Assembly (NCBI RefSeq): GCF_003448965.1 | Contig: NZ_QRGC01000020.1 | Span: forward strand, 37,732 to 101,731 | Source of the DNA: Oceanicella sp. SM1341 | Lineage (GTDB): Bacteria; Pseudomonadota; Alphaproteobacteria; Rhodobacterales; Rhodobacteraceae | Direction of reading: 5' to 3' | DNA: 64,000 nt | Shown here: positions 1 through 8,243 of the stretch, one piece after another | Layout of the letters: the number at the start of each line of letters is the position of its first letter | Position numbering within the stretch: the stretch's first letter is position 1 | Notes under the pieces: model-generated | The model's input: only the letters and a program-made list of their open reading frames with translations | Database searches by the model: none | What the model was told of the DNA's origin: nothing | Made by a program: the position numbers and the translations under genes

Positions 1-243
1 CGCCTCGCGGCCGCGGGCCTGGGCGGCGCGGTGGCGGGGGCGGTTGCGCCAGCGCGCCACCGCCGCCTCGTCGGTGAAGACCGAGAGCGAGAGCAGCTTG
101 CCCGGCGTGGTGAGGCTCTCGAAGCGCTCGACCGAGACGAAGCCCTCCACCGCCTCCAGCTCGGCGCGCAGCGCGGCGGCGAGGCCGAGGTAGGTGTCGC
201 GCGCGCCCGGCGCCGGCTCGAGCTCGAAGAGCACGGCGATCAT
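1..243 (-). CDS. antibiotic biosynthesis monooxygenase (ABM) domain protein, 3' end outside window
   Basis: Reading inward from the ATG at 243, the product begins [13 protein letters not shown] and continues for 81 codons to the window edge without a stop, so the C-terminus is missing. The visible part has the ABM dimeric alpha/beta-barrel pattern: a first strand (residues 1-9), a helix with alternating Leu/Ala, then GFVSVERF and LLSLSVF strands. Small ABM proteins act as monooxygenases or as detoxifying or structural partners. The start overlaps the stop of the upstream NIPSNAP gene as ATGA, implying translational coupling. Fold assignment is fairly confident; the substrate is unknown. Confidence 0.75.
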   Translation of the reverse strand, partial: MIAVLFELEPAPGARDTYLGLAAALRAELEAVEGFVSVERFESLTTPGKLLSLSVFTDEAAVARWRNRPRHRAAQARGREA

Positions 244-566
244 GCCACCGGCTCCGCGTGCGGTGCCGAGGCGAGGGTGTGGAAGGTGCGGTCTTCCGCG
301 GTGATGAAGCGCTCGGCCTGCGCGAAGGCGTAGTTCTCGCGGCCCAGCGGGTCGTCCGCCAGCCGGGCGCGGTAGGCTTCGTAGGCCGCGAGGCTGGGGA
401 TGGTGTAGAGGCCGTAGGCCAGTGTCGACGAGCCCTCGTGCGGGGCGAAATAGCCGATCAGCCCGGCGCCGCAGCGCGGGATGCACTGGCCCCAGGTGCG
501 GGCGTAGTGGGCGAAGGCGTCGCGGCGGGTGGGGTCGATGCGGTAGCGGATGATGCAGGTGAGCAT
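240..566 (-). CDS. NIPSNAP family protein
   Basis: This 108-residue product starts [12 protein letters not shown] and carries the hallmark small NIPSNAP/ABM-like dimeric alpha-beta barrel: an opening beta strand, a helix containing FAHYARTWG, a [11 protein letters not shown] strand-turn, and a tract ending in [10 protein letters not shown]. The ATG at 566 is preceded by a GGAGAG ribosome binding site about 6 nt upstream, which decides against the longer open frame. The gene is transcribed with the downstream ABM gene (ATGA overlap) and diverges from the ArsR-type regulator at 664. Two adjacent ferredoxin-fold small proteins under a divergent repressor suggest a small stress or catabolic unit. 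Biochemical role is unknown. Confidence 0.8.
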   Translation of the reverse strand: MLTCIIRYRIDPTRRDAFAHYARTWGQCIPRCGAGLIGYFAPHEGSSTLAYGLYTIPSLAAYEAYRARLADDPLGRENYAFAQAERFITAEDRTFHTLASAPHAEPVA

Positions 567-663
567 GGCTCTCTCCTCTGGTTGCCCTGGTCCCCGGGAT
601 AGCCGATTGCCGCGCGCCGATGCTTCGGCTAGCATCGAACTGTGGTTGCAAGCGGAGGCGCTC

Positions 664-1350
664 ATGCGCGAAGGCCCGGACATCTCGCGCATCGCCGCGC
701 TGATCGGCGACCCGGCGCGGGCCAACATGCTGGTGGCGCTGATGAGCGGCCGGGCGCTGACCGCGAGCGAGCTTGCGGCAGAGGCCGGCATCACCCCCGC
801 CACGGCGAGCAGCCATCTCGCGCGGCTGGAGCAGGGCGGGCTGGTGGCGCTGCGCCGGCAGGGGCGGCACAAGTATGTCACGCTCAGCGGCGAGGAGGTG
901 GCGCGGGTGCTCGAGAGCCTGATGGGCCTTGCCGCAGGCACCGGCCACCTGCGCACCCGCACCGGCCCGCGCGACCCGGCGCTGCGCCACGCCCGGCTGT
1001 GCTACAACCACCTCGCCGGCGAGATGGGCATCGCGCTGTTCGACAGCCTGCGCGGGCGCGGGCTTCTCGAAGGGCCGGAGGAGGCGCTGGCGTTGAGCGG
1101 GCCGGGGCGCGCGTTTGCCACGCGCTTCGGCATCGATCTTGCAGCGCTCGACGGCCGGCCCCGCACCCCGCTCTGTCGCCCCTGCCTTGACTGGAGCGCG
1201 CGGCGCAGCCACCTGGGCGGCTCGCTCGGCCGGGCACTGATGGCGCGGATCGAGGCGCTGGGCTGGGCGCGGCGCGAGGCGGGGAGCCGCGCCGTGCGCT
1301 TCACGCCGCCGGGCGAGCGCGCGTTTCGCGAGGCCTTCCCGGCCGCCTGA
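664..1350 (+). CDS. ArsR-family winged-helix transcriptional regulator with Cys/His-rich C-terminal domain
   Basis: The 228-residue product has an N-terminal ArsR winged helix (roughly residues 5-85): [18 protein letters not shown], then the recognition region [20 protein letters not shown] and the wing [11 protein letters not shown]. The C-terminal half is not simple ArsR. It holds the conserved-looking blocks [11 protein letters not shown] (about 110) and [18 protein letters not shown] (about 170), with a C-x2-C pair and several His residues that could bind metal or sense redox state. ATG 664 has GGAGG just upstream. It diverges from the NIPSNAP-ABM pair, which is the likely target. Family confidence is high; the ligand is inferred only. 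Confidence 0.85.
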   Translation: MREGPDISRIAALIGDPARANMLVALMSGRALTASELAAEAGITPATASSHLARLEQGGLVALRRQGRHKYVTLSGEEVARVLESLMGLAAGTGHLRTRTGPRDPALRHARLCYNHLAGEMGIALFDSLRGRGLLEGPEEALALSGPGRAFATRFGIDLAALDGRPRTPLCRPCLDWSARRSHLGGSLGRALMARIEALGWARREAGSRAVRFTPPGERAFREAFPAA

Positions 1351-1398
1351 GACCCCGCGCGCCATTGCCTTTGCCCGCCGCCGGGCGAAGAGTGGCGC

Positions 1399-2286
1399 AT
1401 GATGCTGAATCACCGCGAACTCATGGTGTTCCTGAGCGTCTGCCGCCTCGGCAGCATCGGTGCCGCGGCGCAGGCGATGGGGATGACCCAGCCGGCGCTG
1501 AGCCGCTCGCTGAAGCGGCTGGAAAGCCGGCTGCGCGTGCAGCTTTTCGTGCGGCACTCGGGCGGCATGGAGCCCACGTCCTTCGGCCGGGTGCTGCTGC
1601 GCCACTCGGAGCTGATGGAGTTCGAGACCAACCGGGTGATCGAGGAGATCGACCTGCTCAACGGGGCTGCCACCGGCCATGTGCGGGTGGGCATCGTGCC
1701 CAGCGTGGCGCCGGTGATGCTGCCGCGCGCGGTGGCGCGGGCGCAGGCGAGCTCGCCTGACGTGCATATCCGCATCGTCGAGGGTTCGGGCGACCAGATC
1801 CTCGCCGCCGTGCAGCGCGGCGAGGTGGATTTCGCCGTGCTGGGCAAGCCGGAGGGCGAGGTGGACCTGCTGGTGCAGCCGCTGGGCTCGGAGGTGGTGA
1901 ACGTGGTGGCCCGCGCCGGCCACCCGCTGAGCCTCGGCGGGCGGGTGACGGTGGAGGACGTGGCCGCCTTCCCCTGGGCGATGCCCGAGCGCGGCAACGC
2001 GATCTGGTATGGCTACGAGAACTTCTTCCGCCGCGCGGGCGTCGCCGCGCCGCAGCCGCAGATCTCGTCGAACTCGGTGCATGTGCTGAAAGCCATCGTG
2101 GGCGGCTCGGACCTGCTCACCATGCTCACCGGCGCCTCCATCGCGGTGGAGGTGACGGCCGGCATGCTGGTGGCGCTGGAGCTGGAAGGCGGGGCCTGGC
2201 GGCGCGAGCTCGCCCTCGTGCGCCGCCCCACCGGCACGCTGCTGCCTGCCGCCCGCCTGCTGATGCGCGCCTTCCAGGAGGGCTAG
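1399..2286 (+). CDS. LysR-family transcriptional regulator
   Basis: A 295-residue product of standard LysR length. The N-terminal winged HTH spans about residues 4-64 (ELMVFLSVCRLGSIGAAAQ, then TQPALSRSLKRLESRL), followed by a linker helix and a periplasmic-binding-protein-like effector domain beginning near GHVRVGIVPS (about residue 94). Two in-frame ATGs sit together at 1399 and 1402; neither has a strong ribosome site. The gene lies downstream of the ArsR gene on the same strand and is convergent with the membrane protein at 2297. A possible target is the catabolic operon ending at 2911, because LysR regulators often sit beside such operons; this link is inferred. Confidence 0.88.
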   Translation: MMLNHRELMVFLSVCRLGSIGAAAQAMGMTQPALSRSLKRLESRLRVQLFVRHSGGMEPTSFGRVLLRHSELMEFETNRVIEEIDLLNGAATGHVRVGIVPSVAPVMLPRAVARAQASSPDVHIRIVEGSGDQILAAVQRGEVDFAVLGKPEGEVDLLVQPLGSEVVNVVARAGHPLSLGGRVTVEDVAAFPWAMPERGNAIWYGYENFFRRAGVAAPQPQISSNSVHVLKAIVGGSDLLTMLTGASIAVEVTAGMLVALELEGGAWRRELALVRRPTGTLLPAARLLMRAFQEG

Positions 2287-2296
2287 GCGGGCAGGG

Positions 2297-2830
2297 TCAG
2301 GCCGGGAGGCCCGGCCGCTTGCCTATGGCGGAGAGGAGATCGTCGAGCCCGTCGAAGCCGCCCAAAAGGGGGAAGCTGGTGCCGTCATGGAAAACGAGGA
2401 CATGCACCAGTTCAGGGCGGTTCGGCGGGGTGATGCGCACGACCTCCGTGATCTCCTGCTCCACCCTCCGTCCGAAGCGGTTGCGCAGGAACAGCCGGCC
2501 GTCCTTCCACGACACGCCGTAGACGTGGGTCCGCAGCAGAAGCTCGACGGCTCGGTACGCCAGGCAGATGGCAAGGACGAAAATCAGGAGCGGGGAGAGT
2601 GCGGATTCCCCGTTCCGCATCAGCTGGTCGGCGAGCCACCAGAGGATGAGCAGGAAGAACACGAACTGGCCGTAGTTGAACACGAGCAGGCTCCGGCCGG
2701 GGGTGAGCCGCCACCCGCTTCCGCGCCACGGGCTCGCAGGGCTGCGGGTGCGGTCCGCCCAGAGGCGCTTGCGGGCCTTCGGAACTTTGCCGCTTGTCGC
2801 GTTGGCCCTCCAGCCCGGTGTCCAGCTCAT
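2297..2830 (-). CDS. hypothetical membrane protein with PH-like cytoplasmic tail
   Basis: A 177-residue protein with an Arg/Lys-rich N-terminus, two hydrophobic segments (about residues 50-67 and 80-96) and a soluble C-terminal part whose alternating strands (VYGVSWKDGRLFLRNRFGRR, then EITEVVRITPPN) resemble small bacterial PH-like domains that follow two transmembrane helices. The ATG at 2830 has a strong GGAGG 10 nt upstream. It is convergent with the LysR gene and about 80 bp downstream of the permease stop, in the same direction, so it may be read through from the operon. I do not recognise a specific function. Confidence 0.6.
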   Translation of the reverse strand: MSWTPGWRANATSGKVPKARKRLWADRTRSPASPWRGSGWRLTPGRSLLVFNYGQFVFFLLILWWLADQLMRNGESALSPLLIFVLAICLAYRAVELLLRTHVYGVSWKDGRLFLRNRFGRRVEQEITEVVRITPPNRPELVHVLVFHDGTSFPLLGGFDGLDDLLSAIGKRPGLPA

Positions 2831-2910
2831 CCGCTTCCCCCTCCCGCACGCTGATCACGCCATCGCGAGCAGCGTTCCGCGCCGGCAGGGTGCTGTCAAC
2901 CCTGGCGGGG

Positions 2911-3750
2911 TCAGCTCCGGCGGATCCAGTGCAGCACGCGGGTTTCCAGCCGGGCGACCACGGCGTAGAGCGCGATGCCGATCACGGTGAGCATGCCGAT
3001 GGCGTTGAACACCATCGCGGTGTTGGCCTGGCCCTCGCCGTAGGTGATGAGGAAGCCGAGGCCGGAGTTGCCGCCCACCAGCTCGCCCACCGTCACGCCG
3101 ATCACCGCGAGGGTGGAGCCGATGCGCAGGCCGGCGAAGAGGTTGGGCAGCGAGGAGGGCAGCTCGATCTTCCGGAAGATCGCGAAGCGCGACATGTGGT
3201 AGACGCGGGCGAGGTTCACCAGGTCGCGGTCCACCGTCTTCATCGACTGCAGCACGTTCACGAGGATGGGGAAGAACACCACCAGCATGGTCACCAGCAG
3301 GCCGGGCACGAAGGTGTAGCCGAACCACATGATGAACAGCGGCGCGAAGGCCACTTTCGGCGCGATCTGCAGCGCGAGGATGTAGGGCGAGAGCGTGCGC
3401 TCGGCCAGCGGCGAGAGGCCGAGCGCATAGCCGCAGGCCGCCCCGAAGGCCGAGCCGAGCAGGAAGCCCGCCACCGCCGTGCCCAGCGTGTGCAGGGTGT
3501 GGCCGAAGAGATTGTCGCGCGTGACCATGGCGCCGAATTCGGCGAGGCACTGCGAGAAGGTGGGGATGATGTAGCGCGACACGCCGAGGGCGGGCGGCAC
3601 GAACTCCCAGGCGGCGATGGCGACAAGCGCCACCGCGAGGATCAGCGCGAGGTCGCGCGGGCCCAGCCCGATCAGGGCCGCGAGGCTGGCCCGGCGGCGC
3701 GGGGCCGCCGTGTCGGGCCGGGCGGCGGTGTCATCTATGGCCATGGTCAT
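2911..3750 (-). CDS. ABC transporter permease, NitT/TauT (SsuC-like) family
   Basis: This 279-residue integral membrane protein has about six hydrophobic helices and the binding-protein-dependent transport signature that includes the EAA-like loop around ARVYHMSRFAIFRKIELPSSLPNL (about residues 190-213) preceding the last helices. It is the membrane channel for the SBP at 3784 and ATPase at 4806. An AGGAG-type site precedes the ATG at 3750. It is the last gene of the 8041-to-2911 operon, 33 bp after the SBP stop. The SsuC/TauC/nitrate permease family transports sulfonates, nitrate, thiamine precursors or aromatic acids; the substrate here is unknown. Confidence 0.9.
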   Translation of the reverse strand: MTMAIDDTAARPDTAAPRRRASLAALIGLGPRDLALILAVALVAIAAWEFVPPALGVSRYIIPTFSQCLAEFGAMVTRDNLFGHTLHTLGTAVAGFLLGSAFGAACGYALGLSPLAERTLSPYILALQIAPKVAFAPLFIMWFGYTFVPGLLVTMLVVFFPILVNVLQSMKTVDRDLVNLARVYHMSRFAIFRKIELPSSLPNLFAGLRIGSTLAVIGVTVGELVGGNSGLGFLITYGEGQANTAMVFNAIGMLTVIGIALYAVVARLETRVLHWIRRS

Positions 3751-3783
3751 GTCCTGTGCTCTCCTGTCCCGGCCCGCGCGGGC

Positions 3784-4764
3784 TCATTCCACGAAAGCGT
3801 TGGTGTAGAGGTCTTCCACCGGGGTGGTGGAGGTGATGATCTCGTGCTCGGCGTAGAAATCCTGCACCGCGGCGATGCGCTCGGGGTCGAACACGCCCAG
3901 CTTCGTGCCCTCGGGCACGGCATAGACCAGCTCGGTGTAGCGCTTCATGATGTCCTCGAGCATCGCGGCCTTGCCCTCGAACTGCGGCAGGGTTTTCGCC
4001 AGCAGCTCGGCGGAGCCCTTGGGGTCTTCCATCACGTCGGAGAGCCCGTGCAGGGTGGCGGCGACGAAGCCGCGCACCAGCTCCGGCTTGTCCTCGATGG
4101 TGGAATCGGAGGCGAGCACGGCCTGGGCCATGGCGGGGATGTAGTCGTTGATGGTCTTCACCTCGAGCGCCACGCCCGCGCCCTCGATGGCGGCCGCCCA
4201 GTCCGGCGTGCCGGAGATGGCGTCGAGATCACCCGAGATCATCAGCTGCACCACGCCGGCCGGGCCCACGGCCTGGATGTCCACGTCGTCGCGGCTGAGG
4301 CCGGCGGCGGCGAGGGCGGCGAGCAGGTTGTAGTAGGTGGTGTCCTGAAAGGCCATCACGCCGATGCGCTTGCCCCTGAGCGAGGCGATGTCGGTGGCGC
4401 CGCTCTCGGTGCGGATGATGATCTGGGTGAGCGCCTTGCCGCCCAGCAGCGCCACCGCCTTCACCGGCAGGCCGTTGGCGCGCACGATGATCGGCGTGTC
4501 GCCGATGCCCGAGCCCATCTCGACGTTGCCGAGGGCGACCTGCTTGGCCACGTCGGCGCCGCCCTTGCCCACCTGGAAGGTCACGTCGATGCCGGCATCG
4601 GTGTAATAGCCCTTCGCCTTGGCCACCTGGTAGGGGGTGAAGGCGGGCAGGAAGTCGGGCGCGGGGAAGAGATAGGTGAGCTTTTCCGCCGCGGGCGCGG
4701 CAGTGGCGATGAGCGCGGCAAGCGCCGCGGCGGCGAAGGCCTTCATGCTGGGGAAGCGGGACAT
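3784..4764 (-). CDS. ABC transporter substrate-binding protein, NMT1/SsuA-like
   Basis: The 326-residue product has a classical signal peptide (about residues 1-28: positively charged start, Ala/Leu core, cleavage near APAAEK) and then an NMT1/THI5-like periplasmic binding fold: LFPAPDFLPAFTPYQVAKAKGYYTDAGIDVTF, a GKGGADVAKQVALGNVEMG patch, and LRGKRIGVMAFQDTTYY. Such proteins capture taurine, alkanesulfonates, pyrimidine precursors or aromatic compounds and deliver them to the adjacent permease. ATG 4764 has an AGGA site. Its position between the ATPase and permease genes in a catabolic operon indicates uptake of the compound oxidised by the FAD monooxygenase. Ligand not predictable. Confidence 0.9.
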   Translation of the reverse strand: MSRFPSMKAFAAAALAALIATAAPAAEKLTYLFPAPDFLPAFTPYQVAKAKGYYTDAGIDVTFQVGKGGADVAKQVALGNVEMGSGIGDTPIIVRANGLPVKAVALLGGKALTQIIIRTESGATDIASLRGKRIGVMAFQDTTYYNLLAALAAAGLSRDDVDIQAVGPAGVVQLMISGDLDAISGTPDWAAAIEGAGVALEVKTINDYIPAMAQAVLASDSTIEDKPELVRGFVAATLHGLSDVMEDPKGSAELLAKTLPQFEGKAAMLEDIMKRYTELVYAVPEGTKLGVFDPERIAAVQDFYAEHEIITSTTPVEDLYTNAFVE

Positions 4765-4805
4765 TCCTGTTGGACCTCTCTGTTGGGTGGGGTGCCGGCG
4801 CTCTC

Positions 4806-5585
4806 TCAGGCGGCGCCTTCGGCGATGTGCAGCGTGTCGAAGAGACGTTTCACGTAGGCCTGCGTGGCGGGCAGGGTGGAGCGCGCCAGCGGGTCGTCGC
4901 GGTGCGGCAGGTCGACGGCGAAGGTGTCGACCACGGTGCCCGGGCGGCCGCTCAGCACCACCACGCGGTCGGACATGATCACCGCCTCCTGCAAGTCGTG
5001 GGTGATGAGCAGGCAGCTCAGCCCGCTCTCGGAAAGCGTGCGCGAGAAGCTCTTCTGCAGCACCAGCTTGGTCTGGGCATCGAGGGCGGAGAAGGGCTCG
5101 TCGAGCAGCACCAGCTCGGGCGAGATGGCGAGCGTGCGCGCCAGCGCCACCCGCTGCCGCATGCCGCCCGAGAGCTGGTAGGGGTAGCTGTCGGCGAACT
5201 CCTCCAGCCGGATGCGGCGCAGCTCGGCCCGGGCGATGCGCCTCCGCTCGGCCTTCGGCAGCTTGCGGGTCTCGAGGCCGAACTCGACGTTCTCGATCAC
5301 CGTGCGCCAGGGCAGCAGCAGGTCCTTCTGGAGCATGAAGCCCACCTCGGAGCGCGGGCCCTTCACCTCCGCCCCGTCGATGAGCACCGCGCCCTCGCTG
5401 GGGCCGTAGAGCCCCGAGACCATGTTGAGGATGGTGGACTTGCCGCAGCCCGAGGGCCCGACCACGGCCACCAGCTCGCCCGCGGCCACGGTGAAGGAGA
5501 GGTCGCGCACCGCGGTGACGCGGGTGGGCGAGCCCTTCTCCCCGAAGGCCTTGGCGACGCCGCGCAGCTCCAGCTTCGGGGTCAT
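4806..5585 (-). CDS. ABC transporter ATP-binding protein, NitT/TauT (SsuB-like) family
   Basis: A 259-residue ATPase with all expected motifs: Walker [10 protein letters not shown] (about 41-49), a Q-loop at FMLQKDLLLPW, signature LSGGMRQRVALARTLA (about 140), Walker B ELVLLDEPFSALD, and switch His in LLITHDLQEA. The LPW after the Q-loop is typical of taurine/sulfonate/nitrate-type importers. The ATG at 5585 overlaps the VOC gene stop as ATGA, so translation is coupled. It energises uptake together with the permease (2911) and SBP (3784). Confidence 0.93.
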   Translation of the reverse strand: MTPKLELRGVAKAFGEKGSPTRVTAVRDLSFTVAAGELVAVVGPSGCGKSTILNMVSGLYGPSEGAVLIDGAEVKGPRSEVGFMLQKDLLLPWRTVIENVEFGLETRKLPKAERRRIARAELRRIRLEEFADSYPYQLSGGMRQRVALARTLAISPELVLLDEPFSALDAQTKLVLQKSFSRTLSESGLSCLLITHDLQEAVIMSDRVVVLSGRPGTVVDTFAVDLPHRDDPLARSTLPATQAYVKRLFDTLHIAEGAA

Positions 5586-5995
5586 TCCGCCGCTTCGGGC
5601 TCGACGCGCCCGTCCGTGCCGGTCCAGCCGTGCTTCGAGACGTCGAAGACCACGCCTTCGGGGTCCTTGTACTTGCGCTCGGCGTTGCCCTGCTTGGAGC
5701 CGGCAAGCTCGAAGAAGAAGCAGCCGCCGGCGTCGTTGATGCGCTCCTCGTACTTGGCCACGTCATCGACCTGGATGCCGAAATGGTTGAGCCCGGCCAT
5801 GGCGGCCATCTCTTCCGGCGTCTTGTCGGAGAAATGCAGCAGCGCGAGGTTGATCACCCCGTCGGTGAGGTAGTTGGCGGTGCCGGCGCCGATGGTCTCG
5901 GAGCCCGCGTATTCGAACTCGAACACGTCCCGGTAGAACTTCGTCGCGGCGTCGAGATCCTTGACCATGATGGCGATGTGGCGCAGTCGGGCCAT
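5582..5995 (-). CDS. VOC (glyoxalase/bleomycin resistance/dioxygenase) family protein
   Basis: A 137-residue single-module vicinal oxygen chelate protein: opening strand RLRHIAIMVKDLDAATKFYRDVFEFEY, a central NHFGIQVDDVAKYEERI, and KDPEGVVFDVSKHGW. His in HIAIMV, His in NHFGIQV and Glu in the DPEG block are the usual metal-ligand positions. It is sandwiched between the FAD monooxygenase and the ABC ATPase, so it may act on the monooxygenase product (isomerase, ring-cleavage or lyase chemistry are all known in the family). The product ends in an acidic PEAAE tail and its stop overlaps the next start. Confidence 0.85.
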   Translation of the reverse strand: MARLRHIAIMVKDLDAATKFYRDVFEFEYAGSETIGAGTANYLTDGVINLALLHFSDKTPEEMAAMAGLNHFGIQVDDVAKYEERINDAGGCFFFELAGSKQGNAERKYKDPEGVVFDVSKHGWTGTDGRVEPEAAE

Positions 5996-6017
5996 GTGAC
6001 TTACTCCTCTGTTGGGC

Positions 6018-7148
6018 TCAGGCGGTTCCGGTGGGGATGTGCCTGGCGGTTCTGGTGCGCAGCTCGCCCACCTTGCGGGACTTCGACAGGATGTTGAAGA
6101 AGCCGCGCTGCAGGGGCACCGGCCAGCTCGCCGGCCGGCCGAAGAAGATGGACATGCGCTGGGTGTGCTCGGTGATCGGGCGCTCGGCGCGCTCCCAGGC
6201 GGCGAGGGCGGCCGGGATGTCGGCCGCGCCCTCGAGATGGGTGGCGAGCGCGAGCCCGTTCATCATCGCCGTGCCGCCGCCCTGGCCGAGATTGGGCGGC
6301 ATGGCATGCGCGGCATCGCCCAGCACCGCCACCCGGCCCTTCGACCAGCTGCCCAGCTTCACATGGCCGAACCGGTCATAGCGCCCGCCCGGGCCCAGCC
6401 GCTCGATGAGCGGGCGCAGGTGGGGGAAGTATGCGGCCCAGCTCTCCACGTCCACGGGGGTGGCCTTGCCGGTGGTGTCGCTGTCGAGCATGGTGAGCGC
6501 GATGTAGAGCTCGGTGTCGGAGACCGGGGTCACGAGGATGCGGCGGCTGCCCTGCCAGTTCTCCACCGTGGTGCCGGTGTCGCCCAGGGCGATCTCGTCG
6601 GGGGTCTTGGGGATGAGCAGGCGGATGGCGCCGTCGGGCATGTTGCGCCGCCGGGTGGCGATGCCCAGCCCGTCGCGGATGCGGGAGTTCACGCCGTCCG
6701 CCGCCACCACAAGATCGGCCTCCGCCGCCGCCCCGCTCGCGAAGGTGATGGTGCCGTCGGGCGTGGCGGAGACCGCCTCCGAGCCGGTGACGATCTCGGC
6801 GCCCGCCCGGGTGGCAGCCCCGGCCAGCGCCTCGATGAGCTGCTGGCGCAGCACGGAATACACCCGCCCGCTCGACCCCCAGCGGTGCACGGAGAGCACG
6901 CGGTTGCGCCCGTCGCGCATCTCGCGGGTGGTGGCGCGGGAGCAGCCGGCGATGGCGGCCTCGGCCGCGCCCAGCGTCTCCAGCACCTTCATGCCGTTCT
7001 CGTAGATGTAGATGCCGGCGCCGGTGTCGCGCAGGCGCTCGCCGCGTTCGTGCACCCGCACCTGCCAGCCCTTGCGCGCCAGCGCCGCGGCCGTCGCCAG
7101 CCCGCCGATGCCCCCGCCGGCGATCTCCGCCCGTCTCGAACCGCTCAT
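6018..7148 (-). CDS. FAD-dependent aromatic-type monooxygenase
   Basis: A 376-residue group A flavoprotein hydroxylase. The FAD GxGxxG motif is AEIAGGGIGGLATAAAL (about residues 8-24), followed by VHERGE; the DG motif is VAADGVNSRIR (about 160) and the GD motif RVAVLGDAAHAMPPNLGQGGG (about 285-305). It resembles NicC/salicylate hydroxylase/UbiH-type enzymes that hydroxylate or decarboxylatively hydroxylate aromatic rings with NAD(P)H and O2. The ATG at 7148 overlaps the hydrolase stop (ATGA). With a dedicated importer downstream and a hydrolase upstream it is the probable core catalyst of a catabolic operon. The ring substrate cannot be read from sequence. Confidence 0.88.
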   Translation of the reverse strand: MSGSRRAEIAGGGIGGLATAAALARKGWQVRVHERGERLRDTGAGIYIYENGMKVLETLGAAEAAIAGCSRATTREMRDGRNRVLSVHRWGSSGRVYSVLRQQLIEALAGAATRAGAEIVTGSEAVSATPDGTITFASGAAAEADLVVAADGVNSRIRDGLGIATRRRNMPDGAIRLLIPKTPDEIALGDTGTTVENWQGSRRILVTPVSDTELYIALTMLDSDTTGKATPVDVESWAAYFPHLRPLIERLGPGGRYDRFGHVKLGSWSKGRVAVLGDAAHAMPPNLGQGGGTAMMNGLALATHLEGAADIPAALAAWERAERPITEHTQRMSIFFGRPASWPVPLQRGFFNILSKSRKVGELRTRTARHIPTGTA

Positions 7149-8041
7149 CTGCTGCTGACCTCCTCGCGTGGCGCCGGGGCCTGTCCGGGAAGGGCGGCGC
7201 AGATGGCGCGGTGCACGGCGCCGCCCGGACGGGCCATGTGGTCGAGAATGCGGAAATGATTGGCGCCTGCAATCACTTCGCTGTGTTTCAGCCGCCCGGC
7301 CCGGGCAAGTGCCGCAACGAAGGCCTCGCCCTGGCGGATGAACTCGGGGCTCTCCTGCGAGCCCCAGAGCACCGTGACCGGGCAGGGGATGGCACCGGCC
7401 TGGCGCGGCGGGCTGAGCCGCGCCGCCTCCTCCGCCGAGAGGTGGATGTAGCTGCGCCGCGCGCTCAGCAGCACCGGCTCGAGGTCGTAGCCGCCCGAGA
7501 TGCAGACGAGTGCCGCCATCGGCGCCGGCCGGCCCCGCGCCGCCCAGTCGAGCGTGGCGAGGCAGGCGGCGAGATGCGCGCCCGAGGAATGGCCCGAGAG
7601 CAGGATGCGCGCCGGGTCGCCGCCGAAGCGGGCGATGTTGTCCTGCACCCATTCCAGCGCGCGGGCGAGTTCCTCGACCATCTGCGGCATGGTGAGCGCG
7701 GGCAGCTTGCCGAAGCCGGGGGCGACGAAGACCTGCCCCGCGCCGGTCATCGCCGGGGCGAGGAAGGCGGCGTCCTCCTTCGACTGGATGCGCCAGGCGC
7801 CGCCGTGGATGTGCATATGCACGGGCAGGGGGCCGGCCGCGGCTTCGGGGCGGAAGATGTCGAGGTTCTGGTGCGGCTCCGGCCCCCAGGCCTGTTCCTG
7901 CCACAGCGGCGGGCGGCGCAGGGTTTCGGCCTCCTCGGCCCAGCGAGCCATGCATTCCGAGGCATCCGGCGCCCAGACGCGCTGGTCATAGGCACGGTCG
8001 AGCTCGGCCTGGCTGTAGTCGAGGTAGACGCGGTCGGACAC
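7145..8041 (-). CDS. alpha/beta hydrolase, arylformamidase/esterase-like
   Basis: A 298-residue alpha/beta hydrolase. The oxyanion motif HIHGGAWR lies at about 78-85, the nucleophile elbow GHSSGAHLAA at about 150, and a candidate catalytic His in the final ANHFRILDHM. The HGG(A/G)W type with a short lid resembles kynurenine formamidase and carboxylesterases. The start is GTG at 8041 with GGAGA upstream. It is the first gene of the six-gene minus operon and its stop overlaps the monooxygenase start. A formyl or ester cleavage step feeding or following ring oxidation is plausible but inferred. Confidence 0.85.
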   Translation of the reverse strand: MSDRVYLDYSQAELDRAYDQRVWAPDASECMARWAEEAETLRRPPLWQEQAWGPEPHQNLDIFRPEAAAGPLPVHMHIHGGAWRIQSKEDAAFLAPAMTGAGQVFVAPGFGKLPALTMPQMVEELARALEWVQDNIARFGGDPARILLSGHSSGAHLAACLATLDWAARGRPAPMAALVCISGGYDLEPVLLSARRSYIHLSAEEAARLSPPRQAGAIPCPVTVLWGSQESPEFIRQGEAFVAALARAGRLKHSEVIAGANHFRILDHMARPGGAVHRAICAALPGQAPAPREEVSSR

Positions 8042-8152
8042 GGGTTCTCCACCTTCCCTGCGGTTCTTTCCCGGCGACTCGCGGGCTCTCGCGCCGCTGC
8101 CGCCTGTTCATGAGCCGAGGATAGGGGAGGGCTTTCGCGCCGCGCCATTGCA

Positions 8153-8165
8153 TTCGCGGTGCGAA
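8153..8165 (-). promoter_or_regulatory. possible LysR-type operator upstream of the catabolic operon
   Basis: A perfect 5-bp inverted repeat with a 3-nt centre (TTCGC ggt GCGAA) fits the T-N11-A pattern of LysR binding sites, and a further gcat/atgc pair flanks it. It lies about 110 bp upstream of the hydrolase GTG start. No strong sigma-70 hexamers were identified beside it. The LysR gene at 1399 is the candidate partner. Short motifs of this kind also occur by chance. Confidence 0.3.
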
Positions 8166-8243
8166 GTCATGCTTTTTTGTAATGTGCTGCCCTGAGAACG
8201 GGCGGGCGCGGAAAACCTGCCTGTAGTTTGAGCGCAGCCCGCC

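Noticed and set aside
2794..4857. An open frame of 687 codons on the plus strand opposite the ABC transporter genes
   Set aside because: Antisense to the permease and SBP genes, whose motifs and signal peptide are clear.
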